A stretch of 29,669 bases of DNA from an uncultured Alphaproteobacteria bacterium (GCA_937967795.1 CALBSK010000040.1:1-29669), one strand, 5' to 3'. Positions 15,470-24,137 are shown, counted from the stretch's first letter. The notes: generated by a model from the letters alone, not told the origin. Translations and numbers: made by a program.

Positions 15470-17890
15470 TTAATGGGTCGTAATTTCTTCATTTTGTAAC
15501 TCGTCAACTCTCTGTTTATGTGCAGCAATTGAGGCCATTTCTTCCGTCCATGTGATGGGTTGTAAAGGCTCTTTTAAAGCAATATTTAAAACCTCTTCAA
15601 TTCGTGAAACAGGAATAATTTTCAGCCCCTTTTTAACGTTTGAGGGGATTTCGGCTAAATCCTTTTCATTGTCTTTAGGAATAACAACAATCTTAATTCC
15701 TCCTCGGAGAGCTGCTAAAAGTTTTTCTTTAAGCCCTCCAATGGGAAGAATGCGCCCTCTGAGAGTAATTTCACCCGTCATTGCGACATCTTTCCGAACG
15801 GGAATTCCCGTTAAAACTGAAACAATAGACGTGCACATAGCAACCCCTGCAGAAGGGCCATCTTTGGGGGTAGCACCTTCGGGTACATGGATGTGTATGT
15901 CTCGCTTTTCAAAGAGAGGGGGTTCTATTCCAAATTGAGGAGATTTTGACTTTACATAACTTGCTGCAGCCTGAACTGACTCTTGCATAACTTCACCTAA
16001 TTTGCCCGTAATTTGCATTTTACCTTTTCCAGGGAGCATAACAGCTTCAATAGAAAGGAGTTCTCCTCCAACTTCAGTCCACGCAAGACCCGTTGTCACA
16101 CCAACCGTATCTTCAATATCCGCCATGCCATGACGATAACGAGGGATACCTGCAAATTTACTGAGATTTTTAGTTGTTATTTTAAGATGTTTGTGCTTTG
16201 GCGAAGAAAGATAGCGCACAGCTTTTCGGCAAAGATTGGCAAGCTCTCTCTCTAAATTACGAACGCCTGCCTCAAGTGTATAGGTACGGATAAGTTCTCG
16301 AATAGCAGCGTCCGTCACGAAAAATTCATTTTTTTTCAGGCCATGGGCTGCAATTTGCTTTGTAAGCAAATGCTGACGCGCAATTTCAACCTTTTCATCT
16401 TCCGTATACCCCGAAATACGTATGACTTCCATGCGATCCAAAAGAGGTTGAGGCATATTGAGCGTATTGGCTGTTGTAATAAAAAGCACATTTGAAAGAT
16501 CATAATCAATCTCGAGATAGTGATCGTTAAACGTATTATTTTGTTCGGGATCCAAAACTTCTAAAAGCGCCGACGTAGGGTCTCCTCGCCAATCAGTTCC
16601 TAATTTGTCAATTTCATCCAGTAAAAAGAGGGGATTTGTTGTTTTCGCTTTTTTCATCCCCTGAATAATTTTACCTGGCATGGATCCGATATAGGTTCGA
16701 CGGTGCCCCCTAATCTCGGCTTCGTCTCTTACTCCTCCTAAGGACATACGCACAAAGCTTCGCCCTGTTGCACGGGCAACGGATTTCCCTAAAGACGTCT
16801 TTCCCACACCCGGAGGCCCCACGAGACATAAGATAGGACCATGAATTTTTCCAACACGATTTTGAACAGCAAGATACTCAATAATTCGGTCTTTTACTTT
16901 TTCCAAGCCGTAATGGTCTTCATCTAAGGTCTTTTCCGCCAATTTTAAATCTCTTTTAACGCGGCTTTGAGCATCCCATGGAATTTCCAAAAGCCAATCC
17001 AGATAATTACGGACGACGGTTGCTTCAGCGGACATAGGACTCATTTGCTTGAGTTTTTTAAATTCACTTAAAGCTTTTTCTTGAGCCTCTTTAGACAGTT
17101 TTGTCTTTTTTATTTTTTCTTCTAGTTCGGTAAGCTCGTCTTTACCTTCTTCCCCTTCGCCCAGTTCTTTTTGAATCGCTTTTAATTGTTCGTTTAAATA
17201 ATAGTCACGCTGGGTTTTTTCCATTTGACGTTTAACCCTGCTACGGATTCGCTTTTCCGCCTGCATGACACCAATTTCGCCTTCCATAAAGTTGATGATT
17301 CTTTCTAGACGTTGTGGAATTCTGGCTGTCTCAAGGAGGCCTTGTTTTTCATTAAGCTTAAACCCAAGATGAGCAGCCACCACATCCGAAAGCTTTGAGG
17401 GATCTGTAATTTGAGTAATAGATGCTATAAGATCACTAGGAATTTTTTTCTGTAACTTGACATATTGGTCAAACTGGGAAACCAGAGTTCTTACAAGGGC
17501 TTGCATCTCTTGTAAAGATCCAGGTTTTTCGGGGAAAGGCTCAACAATAGCCTCAAAATAAGAAGACGTACTTGATAGTTTTGCGATCTTAAGTCGCTTT
17601 TCTCCTTCCAATAGAACTTTGACCGTCCCATCTGGAAGGCGAAGGAGTTGTAAAACTTTTGCAAGCGTTCCAACGGTATATAGATCCTTTATTGTTGGAT
17701 TATCAATCGTCGGATCTCTTTGGCTTAGTAAGACGACTTTTTGATCATGTTGCATCACAACGTCAAGGGCGTGAATTGATTTTTCACGCCCTACAAACAA
17801 AGGAATAACCATATGGGGGAAAACAACCACATCTCTCAAAGACAGGACAGGGTAGGTTAATTGTTGTATTTCCTTACTTTCTGCGTTCAA
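15470..17890 (-). CDS. lon: ATP-dependent protease La (Lon)
   Basis: Lon degrades misfolded and regulatory proteins in the cytosol. The order is the substrate-binding LON domain (YPVLSLRDVVVFPHMVIP), a coiled region, an AAA+ module with Walker A GPPGVGKT (358–365) and Walker B LFLLDEID, and the serine protease domain with catalytic Ser680 (KDGPSAG) and Lys723 (GGLKEK). I chose the TTG at 17890, which has AGAGG 6 nt upstream. It gives 806 residues and puts the catalytic pair within one position of E. coli Ser679/Lys722. The in-frame ATG at 17953 has no SD and would add 21 atypical residues. A start-stop mini-frame (ATG CAT TAA, 17915–17907) with its own GGAAG lies just upstream. Confidence 0.93.
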   Translation of the reverse strand: MNAESKEIQQLTYPVLSLRDVVVFPHMVIPLFVGREKSIHALDVVMQHDQKVVLLSQRDPTIDNPTIKDLYTVGTLAKVLQLLRLPDGTVKVLLEGEKRLKIAKLSSTSSYFEAIVEPFPEKPGSLQEMQALVRTLVSQFDQYVKLQKKIPSDLIASITQITDPSKLSDVVAAHLGFKLNEKQGLLETARIPQRLERIINFMEGEIGVMQAEKRIRSRVKRQMEKTQRDYYLNEQLKAIQKELGEGEEGKDELTELEEKIKKTKLSKEAQEKALSEFKKLKQMSPMSAEATVVRNYLDWLLEIPWDAQSRVKRDLKLAEKTLDEDHYGLEKVKDRIIEYLAVQNRVGKIHGPILCLVGPPGVGKTSLGKSVARATGRSFVRMSLGGVRDEAEIRGHRRTYIGSMPGKIIQGMKKAKTTNPLFLLDEIDKLGTDWRGDPTSALLEVLDPEQNNTFNDHYLEIDYDLSNVLFITTANTLNMPQPLLDRMEVIRISGYTEDEKVEIARQHLLTKQIAAHGLKKNEFFVTDAAIRELIRTYTLEAGVRNLERELANLCRKAVRYLSSPKHKHLKITTKNLSKFAGIPRYRHGMADIEDTVGVTTGLAWTEVGGELLSIEAVMLPGKGKMQITGKLGEVMQESVQAAASYVKSKSPQFGIEPPLFEKRDIHIHVPEGATPKDGPSAGVAMCTSIVSVLTGIPVRKDVAMTGEITLRGRILPIGGLKEKLLAALRGGIKIVVIPKDNEKDLAEIPSNVKKGLKIIPVSRIEEVLNIALKEPLQPITWTEEMASIAAHKQRVDELQNEEITTH

Positions 17891-17953
17891 AGAAAACCTC
17901 TTAAATTTAATGCATATACTTCCTTCAAAGATAGACCATCCTCTCCCAGACAT

Positions 17954-18191
17954 AAAGAGGAATTATGAAGAGTTAATAAATCTTTCCATTCTCTTGAAGT
18001 TGAGCAAAACTCATTTTGTTGGGGAGAATACTGGCCATGTTTGGCCCCACACCATGACGAAGCTACTCAGAAATGATTACAACCAGGGCATTTTCCCGCC
18101 CCATTCCTATTTTCCCTCTTCGTTTTCAGTTTTTCCTTCCTTAATCAATTCGTGAAAGCGGTTCCAAAACTCTTTGGTTTTACGTACGTAT
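17954..18191. other. Spacer between lon and the oxidoreductase gene, left part
   Basis: This is part of the ~520-bp region between the divergent lon and oxidoreductase starts. Open frames here are short, low in similarity to anything I know, and lack SD sequences. I see no RNA gene. It presumably holds the lon promoter, but I could not identify convincing hexamers. Confidence 0.3.
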
Positions 18192-18213
18192 TACGTTGAT
18201 ATTTGTCAACGTA
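18192..18213. promoter_or_regulatory. Inverted repeat, candidate operator upstream of the oxidoreductase gene
   Basis: TACGTTGA (18192–18199) and TCAACGTA (18206–18213) form a perfect 8-bp inverted repeat with a 6-bp centre, the form of a dimeric regulator site. The string ATTTGTCAA in its right half (18201–18209) recurs at 18272–18280, 71 bp downstream (about seven helical turns). No regulator is identified. Confidence 0.35.
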
Positions 18214-18414
18214 GGCTAGGGAGTTAACTCTTGCAAACGATCGCTGGAACGGAAACTAACCGCAAAGTCACATTTGTCAATTTTGATTTGAGGGTCGTTT
18301 TAGGGTAGCAGGGCCTATTGACGGAAGAACCTCTATTATTTAGAACCAACTTTACTCTATTTGTTTCAAAGGTGTTAATTTGACACATAAATTATTAAAA
18401 AGAATATATTGATC

Positions 18415-21400
18415 ATGTCCTTTTTCTCTTTTGGGTTTACTTTCGAAGACTTACACACAACGGAAGGATTGGAACGCCTTGATCAGATTTTTCTTAATTA
18501 TCTTCAGCAAGGAGATGAAACCCTTTGTCTTCGCCTAAAAGAAGGGCGAGTGGCCTCACCCCCCCCTATAGAAGAAAGCGCCCTTCTTTTAGATTTGGCA
18601 CCTTATGTAGAAGATTTTCTTGCCAGACTTTTTTCAATTGAAAAAGAAATATCCGCTCTTCAATCTCACACTTATGCGCTCGCGCCTCTTTATCGTTGTA
18701 AGCGCCTCTTTGTTCAACGGAGAGCTGCGAAAGCGTTTTCAAAAAACGAAGCCCAATCATTCCCCGGGCTCCACCTTAAGGAAATTCTTTCGGGTTTAAT
18801 GGGAGAGCCTTTCTGTGATTTAAATTTTGCCATACATGTCCTTAAAGCTCTTGACGATGAAGAGATAAATAAAGATTTTCTTGAAGTTGCTTTAAAATAT
18901 GCCGCCTGGTCTCTCTATCAGGACAACCCCTCAGTTCTTTTTAAATTGCCACTCAAAGTTGATCCTGAAGCCTTAATCTCCCTTAAAAAAGAAGGGAAAT
19001 GTTTAGTGTCACCCCACAAAATATCCCGAAGAGAGTTTGGCGTTTCCACTGAAGACGCTCTCGATCAAGTCCATTACTGCATCTTATGCCACAACCAAGG
19101 CAAAGATTCCTGTTCAAAAGGACATTCTCAAACTCACAAAGGGTGTCCTTTAGATCAAAAAATATCAGAGATGAACACCTTGCGTACCCAAGGATACGTC
19201 TTGGGTGCTCTCTGCATGATCATCGTAGATAATCCTATGGTTGCCGCAACAGGTCACCGCATTTGCAATGATTGTATGAAAGCTTGCATTTTCCAAAAAC
19301 AAGAACCCGTTGATATCCCAAAGATCGAAACGCAGACGTTGGAAAGTGTTTTAAATCTTCCCTGGGGCGTTGAGATTTATGGGCTTCTTTCTCGTTGGAA
19401 TCCCCTTAATTTAAAGCGCCCTTATCCAAAGAAATCTTCTGGCTACAACGTGCTCATCGCGGGCATGGGGCCGGCTGGTTTTACTTTGGCGCATTACCTC
19501 CTAAATGAAGGACATCGAGTGGTGGGAATTGATGGCTTAAAAATTGAACCTTTAGAGAAAGAGCTGTTAATTCAACCGATTCGTCAATGGGATAAACTTA
19601 AAGAACCCCTTCAGACACGAAGGTCTGCAGGCTTTGGGGGCGTTGCCGAATATGGCATTACGGCTCGCTGGGATAAAAATTATTTAAAGCTGGTGCGCCT
19701 TCTTTTAGAAAGACGTTCCCATTTTGCTTTATATGATGGAGTACGCTTAGGAGGAACATTGACCCTTCCTCAAGCTTTTGAACTGGGATTTGATCATATT
19801 GCTCTCTGTTTAGGATCAGGCAAACCCAACATCCTCGACCTCCCTCATGGACTTGCACGTGGTATAAGGCTGGCGTCTGATTTTTTAATGACTCTTCAAC
19901 TAACAGGAGCTGCTCAAGAAAGTTCCTTGGCGAATCTTCAAATTCGCCTTCCCATTTTGGTGGTCGGAGGAGGGCTAACAGCTGTGGACACAGCCACCGA
20001 AGCTCTTGCCTACTATCCCCTTCAGGTCGAAAAGTTCCTCAAACGAACGGAGGAATTAGTGGGGCTTCCCCCTTCTCTCTCGCAAGAAGAAGCTAACATC
20101 GCCGAAGAATTTCTAAATCATGCCCGATCTTTTCGACAAGAAGATTACAGAATTTTGGAAAACGCATCGACGATTGTCTATCGCAAACGAATCAATGATT
20201 CTCCCAGCTATCGTCTTAATTCAGAAGAGCTCGATCTTGCTCTTCAACAAGGCGTTGTTTTTCTTGAAAACGCCACTCCCCGTGACATAAAAGTCGATGA
20301 GTATGGCCATATCGAAAGCCTTCTCATCGAAACTCACGATGGTTTTGAAAGTCTTCCCTGTCGTACTCTTTTAATAGCCATAGGGACCCATGCCAATACA
20401 GTTTTAGAAGAAGAAGATTCTCACCTCAAAATAGAAGGAGAAGATTTTCTTATTTCTTACGGGGGGGCTAAAAAAGTTAGTTTTTTTGGGGATCTTCATC
20501 CTTCTTATCAAGGAAATGTGGTTAAAGCTATGGCCAGCGCGAAAGGGGGATATCCTCATATTTCTAAAGCTCTTGCCCAACGCAGCCCCTCCCCTTCTCC
20601 AAATTTATTTAAAAACCTTAATCATCTCTTGCGTCCTCGCGTGAAAACCGTCCGCAGGCTAACGCCTACAATTGTAGAAGTGATCGTGAAAGCTCCTCAA
20701 GCCGCTCAAAATTTTAAACCTGGTCAGTTTTTTAGGCTGCAAAACTATGGCCCTCAAGCTATGGAAGGCCTCGCCTTAACAGGAGCAAGTGCCGATTCAA
20801 AACAAGGGCTTTTATCCCTCATCATTTTAGAAATGGGCGGCTCCTCAACTCTTTGCCAGTTCTTAAAGCCAGATGAACCTGTGGTCCTCATGGGCCCCAC
20901 AGGAACACCTACAGAAATTCCGAAGGGTGAAACCGTTCTTCTGATCGGAGGAGGACTAGGAAATGCCGTTCTTTTCTCGATTGGACGCGCTTTGAAAGAA
21001 AACAATAATCGTGTGCTTTATGTCGCTGGCTATAAAAAACTCGAAGATCTATTCAAGCGCGAAGAGATTGAGGCCATCTCGGATCACGTGATCTGGTGCA
21101 GTGAAACTTCCCCCCAATTAATACCTCATCGTCCTCAAGATTTTTCCTATAAAGGAAGTGTGATTGAAGGGCTCTTGGCTTATGCAACGTCCTCCCCTCC
21201 CCTCCCTTTAAATGAGGTCAATCGCATCATAACCATTGGTTCTGATTATATGATGGCGGCTGTTACGTGCGCACGCAAAACGGTTTTAAAACCTTATCTC
21301 AATCCGGCTCACAAGGCGATTGGAAGCATCAATTCTCCCATGCAATGTATGATGAAGGGAATTTGTGGCCAATGCATTCAAACAACTATTGATTCTACAA

Positions 21401-22794
21401 CAGGACAAACAAAAGTCATTTTTTCGTGTTCCGTTCAAGACCAACTCCTAGACGAAGTGGACTTTGAGGTATTGCATAATCGCCTTCAACACAATAGCCT
21501 CCTTGAAAAACAAACAAAGCTATGGGGAGGGAGGTATATTTATGACATCATGAGTGATAACACCTCACTGAAACGTCATCCTGAGACCCGTGTAGCGGGG
21601 ACTCAGGATCTCCTTGACAAAGAGATCCCGAAACAAGTTCGGGATGACAGCGTTGGATGTGAGGTGCTATTTATGAATCGCACCAGTAAGTCTCTTTGGG
21701 CGATAGGCCTTATGTCTGGAACTTCTGCGGATGGAATTGACGCAGCCCTTATTCAAACGGATGGAGTTACCGTCACTGCTTTTGGCCCTACTCATTACGC
21801 ACCTTACTCTCCAGCATTAAGCAACAAGATTCTGGCGGCTTATGGAAAGCCTCCCAGTTCTCAAGAAGGACACCTTGAAAAGGAGATTACGGAACTCCAT
21901 GCAGATGCCGTCTTTACTCTTTTAGAAAAAGCGGGACTGAATCCTTCTGAAGTCGACCTTATTGGTTTTCATGGGCAAACTCTTTTTCATACACCTCCTC
22001 ATCAAAAGGGAGAGAAAGGCGCGACCCACGTTATCGGAGATGGCCGCCTGCTCGCCCATCTTACCGGTATTTCAGTTGTGGATCAATTTCGCCTGAATGA
22101 TGTGAGCCAAGGGGGCCAAGGAGCGCCGCTTGTTCCTATCTTCCATCAAGCCCTCTCAAAAAATCTTCCCAAACCTGTAACTATTGTCAATATTGGCGGT
22201 GTTACAAATCTAACGTGGATCGGTGCGCATGAAGAAGAATTACTGGCCTTTGATATAGGGCCAGGAAATGGATTAATAGACGATTGGGTTCGAGACAATA
22301 CAAACCTTCCTTGGGATGAAGGAGGGAAAATCGCAAGCAAGGGTACTGTTAATGAGGCGCTCATAACGCAGTGGCTATCTCACCCCTACTTTGCTCACAC
22401 ACCGCCCAAATCTTTAGATCGCAAAACATTTCATCTTTATCTAGAGGATATAAAATCCCTTCCCTTTGAAGACGGTGTTGCGACCTTAACAGCCTTTACA
22501 GCGGCTTCTTTGGCAAAAGCCTTTGAATACCTTCCTCAAAGACCTTCTCTTTGCCTAGTAGCCGGTGGGGGTGCCCATAATCCAACCCTTCTTAAAATGA
22601 TAAGAAAACGTCATGATGGTCCTTTCCAAAAAACCAGTGACTACGGGTGGGATGGAGACGCCTTAGAAGCACAAGCCTTTGGATTTTTAGCTGTACGCTC
22701 TCTTAAAAATCTTCCCCTGACTTTCCCCGGAACGACGGGCGTACCCTGTCCTCTTACAGGAGGAAGGGTGTGCCGTCCTCCCCCCTCAAAATGA
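18415..22794 (+). CDS. NfnB/NfnA-like FAD/Fe-S oxidoreductase in one open frame with AnmK
   Basis: The frame encodes about 1,459 residues from the ATG at 18415 (no SD; TTG at 18409 is also possible). Residues 1–215 match nothing I know. Next is a GltD/NfnB-like module: Cys222, 225, 233, 244 and 284, 287, 291 for Fe-S binding, an FAD site AGMGPAG (349–355) and an NAD(P) site VVGGGLTAVD (516–525). From ~739 comes a PyrK/NfnA-like module (KPGQFFRLQ, VVLMGPTGTPTEI, LLIGGGLGNAVL) ending in a 2Fe-2S-type set at Cys978, 984, 987 and 1005. This suggests NAD(P)H-linked electron transfer, as in the NfnAB and SudAB complexes, fused into one chain. Residues 1054–1078 are encoded by a palindromic repeat and 1087–1459 are AnmK. 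Whether the chain is made as one protein is open. Confidence 0.8.
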   Translation: MSFFSFGFTFEDLHTTEGLERLDQIFLNYLQQGDETLCLRLKEGRVASPPPIEESALLLDLAPYVEDFLARLFSIEKEISALQSHTYALAPLYRCKRLFVQRRAAKAFSKNEAQSFPGLHLKEILSGLMGEPFCDLNFAIHVLKALDDEEINKDFLEVALKYAAWSLYQDNPSVLFKLPLKVDPEALISLKKEGKCLVSPHKISRREFGVSTEDALDQVHYCILCHNQGKDSCSKGHSQTHKGCPLDQKISEMNTLRTQGYVLGALCMIIVDNPMVAATGHRICNDCMKACIFQKQEPVDIPKIETQTLESVLNLPWGVEIYGLLSRWNPLNLKRPYPKKSSGYNVLIAGMGPAGFTLAHYLLNEGHRVVGIDGLKIEPLEKELLIQPIRQWDKLKEPLQTRRSAGFGGVAEYGITARWDKNYLKLVRLLLERRSHFALYDGVRLGGTLTLPQAFELGFDHIALCLGSGKPNILDLPHGLARGIRLASDFLMTLQLTGAAQESSLANLQIRLPILVVGGGLTAVDTATEALAYYPLQVEKFLKRTEELVGLPPSLSQEEANIAEEFLNHARSFRQEDYRILENASTIVYRKRINDSPSYRLNSEELDLALQQGVVFLENATPRDIKVDEYGHIESLLIETHDGFESLPCRTLLIAIGTHANTVLEEEDSHLKIEGEDFLISYGGAKKVSFFGDLHPSYQGNVVKAMASAKGGYPHISKALAQRSPSPSPNLFKNLNHLLRPRVKTVRRLTPTIVEVIVKAPQAAQNFKPGQFFRLQNYGPQAMEGLALTGASADSKQGLLSLIILEMGGSSTLCQFLKPDEPVVLMGPTGTPTEIPKGETVLLIGGGLGNAVLFSIGRALKENNNRVLYVAGYKKLEDLFKREEIEAISDHVIWCSETSPQLIPHRPQDFSYKGSVIEGLLAYATSSPPLPLNEVNRIITIGSDYMMAAVTCARKTVLKPYLNPAHKAIGSINSPMQCMMKGICGQCIQTTIDSTTGQTKVIFSCSVQDQLLDEVDFEVLHNRLQHNSLLEKQTKLWGGRYIYDIMSDNTSLKRHPETRVAGTQDLLDKEIPKQVRDDSVGCEVLFMNRTSKSLWAIGLMSGTSADGIDAALIQTDGVTVTAFGPTHYAPYSPALSNKILAAYGKPPSSQEGHLEKEITELHADAVFTLLEKAGLNPSEVDLIGFHGQTLFHTPPHQKGEKGATHVIGDGRLLAHLTGISVVDQFRLNDVSQGGQGAPLVPIFHQALSKNLPKPVTIVNIGGVTNLTWIGAHEEELLAFDIGPGNGLIDDWVRDNTNLPWDEGGKIASKGTVNEALITQWLSHPYFAHTPPKSLDRKTFHLYLEDIKSLPFEDGVATLTAFTAASLAKAFEYLPQRPSLCLVAGGGAHNPTLLKMIRKRHDGPFQKTSDYGWDGDALEAQAFGFLAVRSLKNLPLTFPGTTGVPCPLTGGRVCRPPPSK
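21557..21670. promoter_or_regulatory. Nested hairpin region covering the anmK ribosome-binding site
   Basis: ATAACACCTCA (21557–21567) and TGAGGTGCTAT (21660–21670) form an 11-bp inverted repeat with one mismatch that encloses the palindromic repeat. The right arm contains the GAGGTG SD of anmK (21661–21666). In mRNA the structure could hide that site until a ribosome translating the oxidoreductase frame opens it. Regulation is inferred only from the sequence. Confidence 0.45.
21575..21648. repeat. 74-bp palindromic repeat element read in frame
   Basis: The element is closed by GTCATCC (21575–21581) and GGATGAC (21642–21648). Inside are three smaller palindromes: ATCCTGAG with CTCAGGAT (plus CCCG/CGGG), GGATCTC with GAGATCC, and ATCCCGAA with TTCGGGAT. 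It is translated as ...PETRVAG...EIPKQVRDD, wording typical of dispersed GTCATCC-type intergenic repeats. It resembles in concept the Rickettsia palindromic elements that persist inside genes. Only one copy is seen in this window. Confidence 0.75.
21673..22794 (+). CDS. anmK: Anhydro-N-acetylmuramic acid kinase (AnmK), internal start
   Basis: AnmK converts 1,6-anhydro-MurNAc and ATP to MurNAc-6-phosphate in peptidoglycan recycling. Read from the ATG at 21673 it has 373 residues, the full family length. GLMSGTSADGIDAAL holds the nucleotide-binding loop, and GFHGQTLFH, DVSQGGQGAPLVP (catalytic-Asp region), NIGGVTNLTW, FDIGPGNGLID and the C-terminal PGTTGVPCPLTGG are all intact. GAGGTG lies 6 nt before this ATG, so a separate protein can be made. 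However, no stop separates it from the oxidoreductase frame upstream. It ends 2 bp before the stop of the convergent histidine kinase. The recycling role matches the other wall enzymes in the window. Confidence 0.92.
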   Translation: MNRTSKSLWAIGLMSGTSADGIDAALIQTDGVTVTAFGPTHYAPYSPALSNKILAAYGKPPSSQEGHLEKEITELHADAVFTLLEKAGLNPSEVDLIGFHGQTLFHTPPHQKGEKGATHVIGDGRLLAHLTGISVVDQFRLNDVSQGGQGAPLVPIFHQALSKNLPKPVTIVNIGGVTNLTWIGAHEEELLAFDIGPGNGLIDDWVRDNTNLPWDEGGKIASKGTVNEALITQWLSHPYFAHTPPKSLDRKTFHLYLEDIKSLPFEDGVATLTAFTAASLAKAFEYLPQRPSLCLVAGGGAHNPTLLKMIRKRHDGPFQKTSDYGWDGDALEAQAFGFLAVRSLKNLPLTFPGTTGVPCPLTGGRVCRPPPSK

Positions 22795-22796
22795 GA

Positions 22797-23978
22797 TTAT
22801 TGGCCTCGTTGCCCTTTTGGAAGAGAAAAGAAAAACTGAGAACCATTATTAAGAGAAGATTTTACCCACATTCTCCCTCCATGGGCTTCTATAATTTTTT
22901 TCGATATGGAAAGCCCTAGTCCCGTCCCTTCGTATTTGGATGCATGATGGAGCCGTTCAAATAACTCAAAAATTTTGTGATGATATTTTTGATCAATTCC
23001 AATTCCATTATCTTCTATAGTGAAAATCCATTCAGTTGTCTTTTCTTTTGCTGTAATATAAATAATGGGCATATCACTCTCATTAAATTTCAAAGCATTA
23101 CTAATAAGATTCTGAAAAACCCGCGCAATCAACATCATATCTCCATAAATTTCTGGAGTATTATCTGAATAAATAAAGGCATTTTTATCGTGTATGGTTT
23201 TTTCTAAAATCATCTTCACCGAGCTAATAATATATTGTAGAGAGAAAAAAGTTTTATTTAATCCTGATGTTTCGAATTGGGAGTAGGCTAATATTCCATT
23301 AACCAGCGTATTCATATGTTTAATGCTTTTGAATATATTCTCGAGATATTTTTGAGCTTCCGGGTTGATTTGGTTTTTAAACTCATCTCCAATAATACGA
23401 CTATAGCTGGCGATTGTTCTTAAAGGTTCATTGAGATCATGTGCACAAATATGAGCAAATCTTTCTAATTCAGCGTTGGAGCGATTGAGTGCCGTAATCA
23501 TTTCTTTCATTTTCATTTCCATAGCCTTGCGTTTTGTAATATTTTCTATGAACAAAATAATACCACCAATCATTCCTTCAGGCGTATACCAAGGGAGTGT
23601 TTCCCATCTCCACCACTCCAGGCTCCCATCGTGCCGCTTAAACAAGTCCTCATCCGATTTAAGATGTTCTCCTTTTAAAGCTCTTTGATGGAATTTTCGC
23701 CATTTCGAAGGAATATCAGGCGCAACTTCATATATGTTCTTCCCTATAATATCTTTAATGTTTAATTTTGTTTCTCTAGTCCATCGCTCACTCGCAATAA
23801 TGTAATTAAGGTTTTTGTCAAATATAGCGGTCGCTGCTGGCATTTTTTTTATAAACGTTTTAAAAAGAATTTCATTTGTATGATTGAAAACCAGAGCCTC
23901 ACTTTGAAAGTTTTCCGAAGGAGAAGCCTGCAAAATTTTGACTTTATGTTTAAGAGAGACAGAGTGAGATTTTATCAT
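22797..23978 (-). CDS. Soluble PAS sensor histidine kinase (HDLNEPLR type)
   Basis: The 393-residue kinase has a PAS domain at ~44–148 (TAIFDKNLNYI, WRKFHQRALKGE, IILFIENITKRK), a HisKA domain with phospho-acceptor His180 in the box AHDLNEPLRTIASYS, and an HATPase domain with LISNALKFN, IEDNGIGID and GTGLGLSI. There are no membrane helices, so it senses a cytosolic signal. The HDLNEPLR box is typical of phytochrome-related and similar kinases whose partners are single-domain or Rcp1-like receivers. AAAGGAG precedes the ATG at good spacing. It follows the XRE–receiver gene on the same strand after 159 bp, and the two are a probable cognate pair. Its bilin or other ligand, if any, is unknown; no GAF or PHY domain is present. 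Confidence 0.92.
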   Translation of the reverse strand: MIKSHSVSLKHKVKILQASPSENFQSEALVFNHTNEILFKTFIKKMPAATAIFDKNLNYIIASERWTRETKLNIKDIIGKNIYEVAPDIPSKWRKFHQRALKGEHLKSDEDLFKRHDGSLEWWRWETLPWYTPEGMIGGIILFIENITKRKAMEMKMKEMITALNRSNAELERFAHICAHDLNEPLRTIASYSRIIGDEFKNQINPEAQKYLENIFKSIKHMNTLVNGILAYSQFETSGLNKTFFSLQYIISSVKMILEKTIHDKNAFIYSDNTPEIYGDMMLIARVFQNLISNALKFNESDMPIIYITAKEKTTEWIFTIEDNGIGIDQKYHHKIFELFERLHHASKYEGTGLGLSISKKIIEAHGGRMWVKSSLNNGSQFFFSLPKGQRGQ

Positions 23979-24137
23979 AATGCCTATCTCCTTTATGAGT
24001 AAAAATTTATTCTATTTTTATTGATTATTAGAAGATATTTTTTAAAATTCAAGAATATTCTTTAGAAATAATATTCCCTAAAGTACCAGTCTCACGATGC
24101 CTGTATGGCGCAGAGGTAACTTTACAAAATTTTTTCT

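Noticed and set aside
17910..18155. 81-codon plus-strand frame between lon and the oxidoreductase
   Set aside because: It overlaps the lon leader, has no SD and no recognisable fold or composition.
24058..24084. CTTTAG/CTAAAG inverted repeat between the XRE–receiver and histidine kinase genes, as an internal terminator
   Set aside because: The stem is only 6 bp, AT-rich and without a T-run; the two genes still look like an operon.
24096..24120. tRNA-like D-arm string (TATGGCGCAGAGGTAAC)
   Set aside because: No anticodon arm, T-arm or acceptor pairing follows; the downstream sequence is AT-rich and runs into the regulator gene.
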